Assembly (NCBI RefSeq): GCF_003219795.1
Contig: NZ_QJVC01000006.1
Location: forward strand, 1-64,000
DNA from: Arthrobacter psychrolactophilus
GTDB lineage: Bacteria; Actinomycetota; Actinomycetes; Actinomycetales; Micrococcaceae
DNA length: 64,000 nucleotides
Direction: 5' to 3'
Positions 42,865 through 52,076 of this stretch are shown one piece after another. The notes under the pieces were generated by a model. The model was not told the origin of the DNA. It ran no database searches and saw only the letters and a list, made by a program, of their open reading frames with translations. The number at the start of each line of letters is the position of its first letter. Within the stretch, counting starts at the first letter, position 1. A program made the position numbers and the translations under genes.

Positions 42865-44499
42865 ATGGCACGCGTGGAAGCAAACAATGTCAGCAGATAC
42901 GTAAAACTACGTTGGTTTGGACTTGGGGCCATCAGCTTGTCGGTGGCGCTGATCATTATGGACAGCACCATCGTTGCGGTTGCTGTGCCTGCGATCATCA
43001 AGGATCTGGGCCTGAGCACCACGGAGGTGCAATGGATCCAGGAAATTTACACCCTAGTATTCGCTGCCTTGCTGTTGGTCTGGGGTAGGGTCGCAGATCG
43101 TGTGGGCAGACGCCGGATCCTTGTAGTGGGGCTTGTGGTTTTCTTGGCTAGTTCGGCTTTGTGCGCTTTGGCGCCCTCAGGGATGTGGTTGATCTCGGCA
43201 CGTGCAGTGCAGGGGATCGGCGGCTCGATGATTCTTCCCACCACTCTCTCGTTGCTCAACGCCAACTTCCGTGGCAAAGAACGCACCATCGCCTTCGCCG
43301 TTTGGGGTTCAACTATCGGCGGCATGGCTGCCCTTGGTCCCATCGTTGGAGGATGGCTCACCTCTTCTTTCTCGTGGAACTGGGCCTTCTTAATTAACGT
43401 TCCATTGGGTCTGATGGCCGTCGTCGGTGTCATCTGCTTCGTTGCTGAGTCCAGTGAGGTGGCTACCGGGAAGCTCAACGATTATTTTGGTGCCCTCCTG
43501 TCTGTGGTGGGTTTTGGCTCGCTGGTCTTTGGTCTGATCGAGGGCCGGCACTATGGATGGTGGAGCGCTAACGGCGGTGCGCCTTTCAACCTCTTCGGGC
43601 TCTCCCCAGTCCCGGCGGCTTTTGTCCTTGCCATTGCTGCACTGGCGGGATTCCTTCTCTGGGAACGATCGAGGCAGCGCTCCAATCGAAGTGTTTTATT
43701 GGACCTGTCCTTGTTCAACATTTCCTCATTTTCCCGTGGCAACCTCACGGCATTAACGGTGAGCCTAGGTGAATTCGGGTTGATTCTCACGTTGCCGTTG
43801 TGGTTCCAAAACGTGTTGGGGCTCAATGCGCTACAAGCCGGGTTGGCGCTGGTGCCGTTGGCAGTGGGGTCGTTTGTGGCTTCAGGGACCGTCTCTGCGC
43901 TGTCTAAGTCTTTTTCCGCTGTGCGGATGGTGCAACTTGGCGTTGGTTTAGAAATCATTTCCATTACAGCATTGGCCCTACTTTTGAAGACTGATTCGTC
44001 CATCTGGATGACCTCGGGAATTCTGTTTTTCTACGGCATTGGGGTGGGTTTTGCCACTGCCCAATTGACTCAAGTGGTGCTGGCTGATGTCCCGGTCCAG
44101 CAGTCGGGCCAAGCCGCATCGACACAGTCCACGGCCCGTCAAGTGGGTTCTGCATTGGGCATCGCTATTCTGGGCACAGCATTGTTTAGCACCCTCAAGA
44201 ACTCGACGGAAACCCAGGTTACCGAGATCGTCTCCCAGTTTCCGCAATTGCAGGGCGCGGTGGACTCAGTAACGAGTAGTTCTGGGGGAACCATCGCGGC
44301 ACTGGCGGGCAATCCACAGACCGCCGCTATAGCGGAGGCGGCCCGAAATGCGCTGACCCAAGGGGTATCAGTAGCGGCCTGGATCGCTGCGGCAGTCTTA
44401 ACCTTGGGATTGTTGACGAGTCTTAGGCTCAAACCCTCGCTTCCCTCTGGCGCGAAGCCCGAGCAGGCCGCTGAACCCAGCGAAGAGACCTCTCAGTAA
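42865..44499 (+). CDS. MFS transporter, DHA2 (EmrB/QacA) 14-helix type
   Basis: The protein is 544 residues, the DHA2 length. MDSTIVAVAVPAIIKDLGL is the first-helix motif. LVWGRVADRVGRRRILVVGL is the MFS loop 2-3 motif, and GSMILPTTLSLLNANFRGKE carries the motif C region. It probably exports drugs or toxic compounds using the proton gradient. The longer upstream frame has no translation signals. The ATG at 42865 uses a GAGAG inside the right arm of a palindrome, so expression is probably tightly repressed. Confidence 0.92.
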   Translation: MARVEANNVSRYVKLRWFGLGAISLSVALIIMDSTIVAVAVPAIIKDLGLSTTEVQWIQEIYTLVFAALLLVWGRVADRVGRRRILVVGLVVFLASSALCALAPSGMWLISARAVQGIGGSMILPTTLSLLNANFRGKERTIAFAVWGSTIGGMAALGPIVGGWLTSSFSWNWAFLINVPLGLMAVVGVICFVAESSEVATGKLNDYFGALLSVVGFGSLVFGLIEGRHYGWWSANGGAPFNLFGLSPVPAAFVLAIAALAGFLLWERSRQRSNRSVLLDLSLFNISSFSRGNLTALTVSLGEFGLILTLPLWFQNVLGLNALQAGLALVPLAVGSFVASGTVSALSKSFSAVRMVQLGVGLEIISITALALLLKTDSSIWMTSGILFFYGIGVGFATAQLTQVVLADVPVQQSGQAASTQSTARQVGSALGIAILGTALFSTLKNSTETQVTEIVSQFPQLQGAVDSVTSSSGGTIAALAGNPQTAAIAEAARNALTQGVSVAAWIAAAVLTLGLLTSLRLKPSLPSGAKPEQAAEPSEETSQ

Positions 44500-44737
44500 C
44501 ATCACAAGCTACGACTGAGATGCACTACTGGGGCAGGAAAGTTGTAGAAAGGATTTTTCCCCTGCCTTCCGGGGTGTCCTCGTCCAGTAAGGCCTTCATC
44601 ACCACGGAGTAGAGGGCTTGGGAAACACGATGGCGCCGTTCGAGTGACGCAGGGACCGACATGCCAATTTCGCCCCTTGGGGATCGTCAGGTTCAGATCC
44701 GCGGCCGTGGTCTCTCAGCTTACGGGCTTGTTCCCAA

Positions 44738-45178
44738 CTAGGGCACGGGTTGCTGCCTGCGGCTTTTCTTTAGTTCCCTAGAGACCATAAGCGTTAGCCA
44801 TACCACCACGCCGGAGGCGCCAGTGCCCCAGAGGATGTCTGTAATAGCAACACCGAGTGGGAAGTCCTTCAGGATTGAAAATGCCGTCAGGGCCCAGGTT
44901 GCGTAACTGAAGAAACCAAAGAGCGCCCCCGCGGCTATGCGTTGGCTCAGCGGTGCGTTCAGCTCGAGTGGGCGGACGCCGTATTGCACTATTCCTGCCA
45001 CAAAGATCAAGTAAAAGAATCCAGCTCCGGCCAGTTGGGGTTCAGCGGCCATCAGCTCAGGGATGCTCCGCTGGTACTGCGGCAGCGCAACCGTAAGGAT
45101 CCACACCACGTCGATGACTGCGAAAATCATTGCTGCGAGAATATAGTGCAGGAGCCATGATTTGCTGCGAGAAGTCAT
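44738..45178 (-). CDS. DUF2177 membrane protein
   Basis: The protein is 146 residues with four membrane helices at about 10-30, 55-70, 84-102 and 112-135. FAVIDVVWILTVALPQYQ and AAGALFGFFSYATWALTAFS match the DUF2177 family of unknown function. Its ATG overlaps the stop of the acyl-CoA ligase gene by 4 bases, so it is the third gene of a marR-led operon. Confidence 0.86.
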   Translation of the reverse strand: MTSRSKSWLLHYILAAMIFAVIDVVWILTVALPQYQRSIPELMAAEPQLAGAGFFYLIFVAGIVQYGVRPLELNAPLSQRIAAGALFGFFSYATWALTAFSILKDFPLGVAITDILWGTGASGVVVWLTLMVSRELKKSRRQQPVP

Positions 45179-47043
45179 ACTTGTGACCCTGTCTCTGCGT
45201 ATATTTTGTCAATGAAGTTCAGCGAACGGTCGGTAAAGATGTTCCGTTTGAGCTTCATGGTGGGGGTCACTAGCCCGTTGGCTTCACTGAGGTCGGCTAC
45301 CAGCAACACGATCTTCCGGACCTGTTCCGAGCGGGCAATCTTGGAGTTGGCCGCGCCCACCACTTTGCTGATGGCTTTGCGCAGGCGAGCGTCGTCTATT
45401 TCCACGCATCCGCCGTCGTCGGGGGTTTTCAGGCTTTGAAGGTCGGTGAAACCCTTACTTTGCGCCCATTCTGAGACGGAGCCGGAGTCCAAGAGGACCA
45501 GTCCTCCCAAGAAGGGTTTGCCCTCGCCTACCATGACTGCGTGGGCTATCAGTGGATCATTCTCCACATAGCCTTCCCAGATAGTGGGTGACACGGTCTT
45601 TCCTCCGGCGGTAATAATGACGTCCTTGATGCGGCCGGTGAGGGTGAGTCGTCCTTGATCATCGAGAACACCGGTATCTCCGGTGCGGAAGAAACCGTCT
45701 TGGAACGCGTGAGTGTTATCCGCAGGCCTGTTGTATCCGGCAAAGACTCCAACGCCACGGGCTAGTACCTCGCCGTTCTCCGCGATGCGTATGGTGGTTC
45801 CGGGCATAGGAACGCCCACAGATCCTGACTTGATGGAGCCCGGCAAATTTCCCGTCAATGGCGCCGTGGTCTCTGTCAGCCCGTAACCCTCAATGACCGG
45901 CAAACCCAGCCCCCGAAAGAACAGCGACAATTCGGCGTCGAGGGCAGCTGCTCCGGAGAGAAGATACTCTAGGCGCCCGCCCACGAGTTTGCGGATGCGG
46001 GAGTAGAACAAGCGGTCAAAGAGTTCATGCCGAGCCCAGAGTAAGAGCCCAGCTTTCCTGCTGGGATCACTTTCGCGCTCCTGACTCAGAAGCCCCCAGT
46101 CCACTGCGCTTGCCTGGGCCACAGACCACAGGCCCCCAAGGTTCTTCTTCGCGGCGGCACCTGCCGCAGAGGCCTGAATCTTCTGCAGTACGCGTGGCAC
46201 GACAACCAAAAATGTAGGCTTCAGAACCCCCAATGCCGGCACTATTTCCTTGGTCTCACCGAGATGAGCAATGCGCATGCCGTTGGCCAGACAAATCAGT
46301 TGCAAGCCACGGGCCAGCACATGGGCCATGGGGAGAAAAATGATGGTGTTCCCGGATTCCTTGACCACCTCGGTATAGGCCCCAGCAACACTGAGAACCT
46401 GGCCCACAAAATTGCCGTGTGTGATGAGTGCGCCCTTGGGGGCGGCGGTGGTTCCTGAGGTATAAACAATGGTGGCCACTGAATCTAGGGTGGCCAGCAG
46501 GCGTCGATCCTCTAGTGCTTCTAGGGTTATATCCACGCCGCCATGGATCAGCTCTGTCAGCGTTGCCCCTGGACCTGCGTCCATGGTCCAGAGTTGCCAG
46601 CCGGACACGCCGGTCTGCATAAATCCTTGCTCCAGTAACTGGGCATGTTCTGCAGTTCCCGCCACGGCGAAGCGCACCGAGGCGTCTTGAAGGATAGCCG
46701 AGACCTGATTTAGTGCCGATGTCTCATAGATGGGCACCACCACGGCAGAAGCAAACCACGCGGCCATATCCACCAGTGCCCACTCGTACCGGGTGGGAGA
46801 CATGATCGCCAGAGTTTCACCGGGCTCCAACCCGGCCGCCATCAATCCCTTCGCCAAGGCCCGGACTTCAGTAACGAACTCGCTAGTGCTGACGCCCCGC
46901 CATGGATCGGTGATGGAACTCTGGCTGGAACGTACCTCAAAGGCGATGTGATCTGGTGCGATGCGGAACCGTTGCATGAGCAATTCAGTGGCATTGGGGT
47001 AATCGGAGGCCCCGGGCAAGGCTGGTGTGGTGATCTCTTTCAT
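45175..47043 (-). CDS. AMP-dependent acyl-CoA synthetase
   Basis: The protein is 622 residues, typical for long-chain acyl-CoA synthetases. TIVYTSGTTAAPKGALITHG is the AMP-binding P-loop, with GYGLTETTAP further on. YNRPADNTHAFQDGFFRTGD and GRIKDVIITAGGKTVSP are the later motifs. It activates fatty acids as acyl-AMP, then CoA thioesters. Its ATG overlaps the MarR stop and its stop overlaps the DUF2177 start, so the three genes are translated together. Confidence 0.92.
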   Translation of the reverse strand: MKEITTPALPGASDYPNATELLMQRFRIAPDHIAFEVRSSQSSITDPWRGVSTSEFVTEVRALAKGLMAAGLEPGETLAIMSPTRYEWALVDMAAWFASAVVVPIYETSALNQVSAILQDASVRFAVAGTAEHAQLLEQGFMQTGVSGWQLWTMDAGPGATLTELIHGGVDITLEALEDRRLLATLDSVATIVYTSGTTAAPKGALITHGNFVGQVLSVAGAYTEVVKESGNTIIFLPMAHVLARGLQLICLANGMRIAHLGETKEIVPALGVLKPTFLVVVPRVLQKIQASAAGAAAKKNLGGLWSVAQASAVDWGLLSQERESDPSRKAGLLLWARHELFDRLFYSRIRKLVGGRLEYLLSGAAALDAELSLFFRGLGLPVIEGYGLTETTAPLTGNLPGSIKSGSVGVPMPGTTIRIAENGEVLARGVGVFAGYNRPADNTHAFQDGFFRTGDTGVLDDQGRLTLTGRIKDVIITAGGKTVSPTIWEGYVENDPLIAHAVMVGEGKPFLGGLVLLDSGSVSEWAQSKGFTDLQSLKTPDDGGCVEIDDARLRKAISKVVGAANSKIARSEQVRKIVLLVADLSEANGLVTPTMKLKRNIFTDRSLNFIDKIYAETGSQV

Positions 47044-47513
47044 GTGTTGTCCTTGCTAGAAAGTGTCTGCAGATGTGTGCGCATGAGATCTTGTGTTACG
47101 TCAAGAAAATCAATCACCGTGGTGATTTGATCAGACGGGAGGGCTTGGAGCTGTTCGGAGAGGACCGATACTAAGGGGAACGTCAGGTTCAAGATGCGTT
47201 GGGACGCTTCCGGGCTTGCTGACAAGGTCACCAAGCGCCTATCTGATTCGCTGCGCTCACGGGTCACATAGCCGTGTAATTCCAAGCGGTTGGTGATAGC
47301 GGTGGTAGTGGCAGCGGTATAGCCCAACTCCTCGGCCAGCCGCCCCGATGTGAGTGGCCCTGACTCCGCTAGCGCACACAAGGCACGGTAATCGGTGAGG
47401 TTAAGACCCAGTATCAGCGCCATCTCCCGTTCGCTTTCCCGGACCAGAGCCACCAGAGCCCGGAGAGTTCCAGCAACGGGTTCGCATGACGATTCACTCA
47501 CGGCTTTCCTCAC
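47040..47513 (-). CDS. MarR family regulator
   Basis: The protein is 157 residues. LNLTDYRALCALAESGPLTS, then RLAEELGYTAATTTAITNRL, is the winged helix-turn-helix. The wing is VTRERSESDRRLVTLS. A GTG start at 47513 has GGAAG about 9 bases upstream. It is coupled to the acyl-CoA ligase gene by an ATGA overlap. The palindrome at 47544-47556 lies before it and divergent from the DUF1295 gene. It probably represses both, with an acyl compound as inducer (inference). Confidence 0.9.
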   Translation of the reverse strand: MRKAVSESSCEPVAGTLRALVALVRESEREMALILGLNLTDYRALCALAESGPLTSGRLAEELGYTAATTTAITNRLELHGYVTRERSESDRRLVTLSASPEASQRILNLTFPLVSVLSEQLQALPSDQITTVIDFLDVTQDLMRTHLQTLSSKDNT

Positions 47514-47543
47514 ATTCTTAGGCTTCCAGCATAGTCAATAAAC

Positions 47544-47556
47544 TTTGATCATCAAA
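47544..47556. promoter_or_regulatory. Probable MarR operator
   Basis: TTTGAT-C-ATCAAA is a perfect 13-base palindrome midway in the divergent promoter of marR (47513) and the DUF1295 gene (47647). Its TTGATnATCAA core is typical of MarR sites. Confidence 0.6.
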
Positions 47557-47646
47557 CCAATTTGAAGAAGCTAGAGTGTATGTACTGGGAGCTTCGTCAC
47601 CAATGAAGTCTCCACTCACAGCCCCATTCAAGAGAGGTCACCTCCC

Positions 47647-48516
47647 ATGAAACAGTCTGATCGTCAGGCACTCGCTATTTTTCCCGTGGTTTTGCTGATC
47701 GGAGCGTTACTCGCACTGGCTGGCAGTAGTGGCGGTAGCCTCATCGGAGCTATTCCCACCTTCACTATCGCGGTAGCAGCTGCTATCGCGATCCAGTGGA
47801 TCGTCTTCATTCCCTCTTTCATCAAACAAACTGAGAAGTTCTATGACATCACCGGAACATTGACCTATGTGTCCATCACAGTGATGATTCTCCTGGTGAC
47901 CCCCGAGCTCGATGCCCGATCCTTGATCTTGGGTGCCCTAGTTTTGGTGTGGACATTAAGGCTAGGCATTTTCTTGTTCCGGCGTATCAACAAGGCCGTT
48001 AAGGACGATCGCTTCGATGCACTCAAGCCCTCTTTTGCTCGGTTCTTGAATGTCTGGACTATTCAAGGACTGTGGGTCACGTTTACGGCAGCGGCAGCAT
48101 GGGTTGCCATGACTTCGGGAAATTCGGTCCCACTTGATGGCTTCGCGCTTACCGGATTGATCGTATGGGTGCTGGGAATCGGCATGGAAATCATCGCTGA
48201 CCAGCAAAAATCACGCTTCAACGCCAACCCTGCAAATAGGGGCAGATTCATTTCCACTGGCCTGTGGTCCCTCTCACGCCACCCCAACTATTTTGGTGAG
48301 ATCCTCTTGTGGATCGGCGTCGGCATCATTGCCTTCCCTGCACTAGAAGGCTGGCAGAACATCGCGCTCATCTCACCGGTCTTTGTCATCTTGTTGCTGA
48401 CGAAGGTCAGCGGGGTGCCGTTGCTGGAAAAGAAGTCGGATTCCAAGTGGGGCGGACAGGCCGACTACGAAGCCTACAAGTCGAAGACACCAGTCCTGAT
48501 CCCTAAGTTCTTCTAA
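47647..48516 (+). CDS. DUF1295 / steroid 5-alpha reductase-like membrane protein
   Basis: The protein is 289 residues with seven or eight membrane helices. The C-terminal signature is GRFISTGLWSLSRHPNYFGE, then ILLWIGVGIIAFPALEG, as in steroid 5-alpha reductases and methyltransferase-like lipid enzymes. It probably modifies a lipid using NADPH. A ribosome site (AGAGGT) precedes the ATG. It diverges from the marR operon, suggesting joint control with acyl-CoA activation. Confidence 0.9.
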   Translation: MKQSDRQALAIFPVVLLIGALLALAGSSGGSLIGAIPTFTIAVAAAIAIQWIVFIPSFIKQTEKFYDITGTLTYVSITVMILLVTPELDARSLILGALVLVWTLRLGIFLFRRINKAVKDDRFDALKPSFARFLNVWTIQGLWVTFTAAAAWVAMTSGNSVPLDGFALTGLIVWVLGIGMEIIADQQKSRFNANPANRGRFISTGLWSLSRHPNYFGEILLWIGVGIIAFPALEGWQNIALISPVFVILLLTKVSGVPLLEKKSDSKWGGQADYEAYKSKTPVLIPKFF

Positions 48517-48879
48517 ACCCACCGGCTCACGGTGCTTTTTGCTCGAACCGTGGGTTCCAATTATCAATACGGCACCTCATCATGGATCAGACATGTCTGC
48601 CGCGCCGCGCCGGTGTTGCCATTTGACCGGGGTGGCCACATAGCCAGCGTTCATAATGAGAGTGTTCAATTACGAGGATTGCAACGTTTGATAGGGGGTG
48701 CGCTGCGCACGGAAATTTCATGTGACGCAACGTATCTGACTACGAAGAGGTTTTCTAAGAGTGAACGCGCGGGGGTTGATTGCTCGCCAGTCCACAGCCA
48801 TTATGGGTTATGTGAATCGCACTGGTTGACGAGGGCAAATACTCGAATCAACGGACTTCAATCGTGAGGAGTATGAACG
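48517..48879. other. Intergenic, contains IS-end relic
   Basis: No gene is supported. The stretch contains the second copy of the IS outer-end repeat near 48727 and ends with GAGGAG (48866-48871) that serves the TspO-like gene. Confidence 0.5.
48727..48771. repeat. IS outer-end repeat, copy 2
   Basis: GCAACGTATCTG, then TACG, GAG, TTTTCTA and AACGCGC, occur in the same order as at 3412-3456, with about seven changes in 45 bases. No transposase frame is left here. It is the relic of an excised or deleted insertion sequence. Confidence 0.6.
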
Positions 48880-49692
48880 ATACAAACACGATATTCAGCT
48901 TCAATAACCGCACGGATACTTTGTGCTGTGGCAGTCTTGCTGGCAACCGTGGGAGCCTTCTATGGCAGCGGAGCGCTGGGAGGAACGCCCACAGCCAACG
49001 CAGCAGGTGGGCGGCTAGGCGCTGACTCCACATTGTTGGCACCAGGAACTGGAGCCTTTTCCATCTGGAGCTTCATCTACACCGCCTTATTGGTTTATGC
49101 GGTGTGGCAATTGACTGCCAAAGCGGGTTTGAGCCAGTCACAGCGAAAGATGCGCCCCTGGGCGGGGGCCTCGGCCGTCATCAACGCACTGTGGATTGGT
49201 GTGGTTCAACTCGGCTGGCTGGGGCTCAGTGTTTTGGTCATCGTAGTTCTTCTTGGTGTATTGATCAGGATCTTCCTGCTCATGAAACGCTCCTCGGAAT
49301 CCGTGACGGAGCGTTGGATTACAGCACTCGCCTTCGGCCCCTATCTGGGCTGGGTCACCGTCGCTACAGTGGCAAACGTTGCGGCGTGGCTGTCCTCGAT
49401 GGCTGTGGGAGACGGCGCGGAGTGGGTCACCCCGCTCGCTATGGTGCTAGTGGTCGTTGCAGCGCTTATTGCCGTCGGTACAGTCCACTTTTCCGGAGGG
49501 CGAGTAGCTACCGCGCTGGCCATGGCGTGGGGTATTGCGTGGATTGGTATTGGCCGTACTGACGGTGGGCTGGAATCAGCGCCAGTGTCGATCACAGCCT
49601 TATGCTCCGCCGCTCTGGTCGTATTTTTTGCACTCGTGGCAGGCTTCGCGCGCCGGATCCGGTCAATTCGTGCAGTGGAGAATGCCATTTGA
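48880..49692 (+). CDS. TspO/MBR-like tryptophan-rich sensory protein, abnormal start
   Basis: The protein is about 254-270 residues with seven or eight membrane helices. GAFYGSGALGGTPTANAAGG, GTGAFSIWSFIYTALLVYAV and MRPWAGASAVINALWIGVVQ follow large actinobacterial TspO-like proteins. The frame has no ATG. GTG 48928 is the first usual start but has no ribosome site. A strong GAGGAG lies 8 bases before an ATA at 48880, from which the frame reads QTRYSASITARILCAVAV. The ATA may be a mutated ATG, so expression could be weak or lost. Confidence 0.7.
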   Translation: MQTRYSASITARILCAVAVLLATVGAFYGSGALGGTPTANAAGGRLGADSTLLAPGTGAFSIWSFIYTALLVYAVWQLTAKAGLSQSQRKMRPWAGASAVINALWIGVVQLGWLGLSVLVIVVLLGVLIRIFLLMKRSSESVTERWITALAFGPYLGWVTVATVANVAAWLSSMAVGDGAEWVTPLAMVLVVVAALIAVGTVHFSGGRVATALAMAWGIAWIGIGRTDGGLESAPVSITALCSAALVVFFALVAGFARRIRSIRAVENAI

Positions 49693-50676
49693 GTGCCGTC
49701 GTCACCGCCGGTGAAGCCGGATATATCGGGGAAGCCTTGTTCTCGTTCGTTGAGGACCAGGACGCGACGTGTGTGCAGGACCCGTCGAATAAATAGCTTA
49801 TGAGATTTTGAAGGCTTGACTGATTATCGGCTCGAACTCTGGCAGCTGCGGAAAGCTCCGACACTTCACGGATGTCCAGGCACTTATGCCGGACTCCTTG
49901 TTGGGTGTCGAACCAGGTGAATCCCCGCGCCGTGCGCGGCGCCTTGAGCTATCTATGCGCAGGGCCACTCTGCCACCAGAGCTCTTGGGCGTACTCGAAA
50001 TTGGCTGATCAGAGGCTCACCCCTGCACGGAGCTAATGTGGCTCTCCGCAGACACTGCAGGAATTCGGGGGCCAAAGTTTCTGGCCTTACCAGCTCTGCC
50101 CCTTGGTCAGCCCCAAGGGGCCAGCCATATTCATTTCACCGATGTGCGTGAGTGTGTCACCCAAGCCCCGACAGCTTCTTTGAAGTCATTCAAGGCATCA
50201 GTGGCGACACCGGATACGTTCACTCCAGGAATCTGGGGCACTACGGGGATCATGGAGACAAGCTGATGACTGGCGTCGGACTGGGCTGCCGCGCCCTGCA
50301 CCAGGGACTGAGGCCAATGGATCCTTGTTTGGAGGGCTTGGGTTGTTTCCCTCGTAGTCTCCATGTGCTGTTGCGGCAGCCATCAAATCAGGCGTCCGCG
50401 CCGGATCAGCTTCGCTTCGCACTCGGATGGCTTGGTCAGGGCCATGGGGAAGTGCGGACCCGCAGGAACAGAGGTGTCGTGAGTGGATTCCGCCGTGGCC
50501 ATGCGCACAACTGCCGTCGAATCTCAAGCATCATCTGCCATCGGTGATCCTGATGGCTGTGAGCAAGTGCAGAGCTGCAGCTACCTCCTGAAAACTTGAT
50601 CAAGTCATCTTCTAAACGGTCAAAAACGATCGTTTATGATCAATGATACGGATCATCCATCGTCACGGATGCACTA
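49693..50676. other. Nearly 1 kb without an intact gene
   Basis: The minus strand from about 50600 has coding-like patches (TSVPAGPHFPMALTKPSECE, then stops; and IPGVNVSGVATDALNDFKEA) in different frames. They suggest a decayed gene I cannot identify. Nothing is translated intact. Confidence 0.4.
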
Positions 50677-51724
50677 ATGCTGGCTATTGAGCGAGATCAA
50701 AGAATCCTCACGCTAGCACGCAGAGATGGGCGCGTCGAGACAGTGCAAATTGCTAGGGAACTAGGGATCTCGGAAATTGCCTCACGGCGTGCTCTAAATT
50801 CGCTGTCTGCTGCGGGACGACTTACTCGAGTTCGTGGAGGTGCGATGCTTCCCGGAAGGGACCTTGTCGAATTGGTTAGCTCCATCATTAGACTCGTTGT
50901 ACCAACTCATGAGTACTACTTTGCGCGCATCATTTCGGGAGCGGAATGGGCGGCAAAAAAGCTAGGATCAGGTCTTGTTCTTGGCATGACTCACTAAGAT
51001 ACAGACAAGGAGCAAGAGCGTGTAGATCGACTCCTGACTCTTGGGGCGCAAGGACTCATGATCGCTACAACTTCTTTTGCTTCGACGAGGAAAGAAGCGG
51101 GCGAGTGGCTTGATTCCGTCCACGTGCCGTTGGTCTTGATGGAGCGATCTTTCACTTACCCACAAATCTCGCGAGAGTACGACCGGGTGCAAGCCGACCG
51201 AGCCTATGGAGCAGCCTTGGCTGTTAGGCACCTTGAGCATCTAGGTCACAGATCGATTGCCTTGGCCCTTTGTGAGTGGACGCCATCTGCGGATGGAATT
51301 CGATCCGGATACGATCAGACCGTCGAATTTCTCGGTCTTGATGACCAAGCGCCCCTCAAATCGCTTCCGGAAATTGCCAAGAATGCAGTTGAAAGCGATG
51401 CTGCACTCAAATGGGACGCAGGCTGCCGTGGTGCATGCAGATGCTCACGCGGCCCGTCTCGTCGAACTCATTTTGGAACGCAATTTGCGTGTTCCTGAGG
51501 ATTTTCCATCGTGGCTTACGATGACGAGGTGGCCGTGTTTGCCGCCGTTCCGCTCACAACTGTGGCACCTCCTAAGGAAGCTGTTGGCGAGGCTGCCATG
51601 CGCGGCTCTTAGATGCCAGATTACAGAGCCCGCAGAGTGTCAAGGAACTGCCGATCCGGCACCTAACGCTGTTGCCCTCTTTGAGTATTCGAGAATCAAT
51701 AAGTGTCTTGGCAGACCGAAAATG
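50677..51724 (+). pseudogene. Decayed regulator: DeoR-type HTH plus LacI-like sensor domain
   Basis: The N-terminus is RVETVQIARELGISEIASRR and AAGRLTRVRGGAML (DeoR-type winged helix). A TAA at 50995-50997 interrupts, then the same frame continues with LLTLGAQGLMIATTSFAS, VPLVLMERSFTYPQISREYD and RTIALA-like periplasmic-binding-domain sequence (GHRSIALALCEW). Frame changes near 51415, 51505 and 51607 break the C-terminal half (VHADAHAARLVELILERN, VAYDDEVAVFAAVPLTTVAP, LQSPQSVKELPIRHLTL). It once sensed a sugar-like ligand and is now non-functional. Confidence 0.78.
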
Positions 51725-51812
51725 ACCGATTGGGCGGGTAGTCCTTGACCGAATGAATGTCCGAGCCAAGAATGAGCTGAATCGTTCTTAGCCGTCAAGG
51801 GATTTACTGCCC

Positions 51813-52076
51813 ATGCAAAGCCATTCGTCCAGCCTTGAAAAATATTCGTGGCGTCCAAAGGTTGCTTTCGCCTTGGGCTCTCAGGAATTGAAGGAGCAGT
51901 TGTTCTCGGCGGATCGCCTCGAAGAACTGCTGACGTTTGCCGATGTCCTAAATAACCAAGTGTTGACCGAGTTTGACTCGGAGCGTTTTGTCGGACATCG
52001 ACATATTGTTGACTTGATGAGGCTCGCAAGTCTCGATGCTTCTGCTCAACACGGTGCCGGAGCAGCTGACGCATGA
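51813..52076 (+). pseudogene. N-terminal remnant of a D-2-hydroxyacid dehydrogenase
   Basis: RPKVAFALGSQELKEQLFSA, then RLEELLTFADVLNNQVLTEF, matches the N-terminus of actinobacterial hydroxyacid dehydrogenases. The rest of the roughly 320-residue enzyme, including the NAD-binding domain, is deleted. The final residues DA* overlap the next ATG by ATGA. It follows a decayed regulator and precedes a decayed helical protein, so a former operon has been lost. Confidence 0.55.

Noticed and set aside
50131-50600. Minus-strand coding-like patches before the decayed regulator
   Set aside because: Several frames with stops and no identifiable family; recorded only as a decayed stretch.
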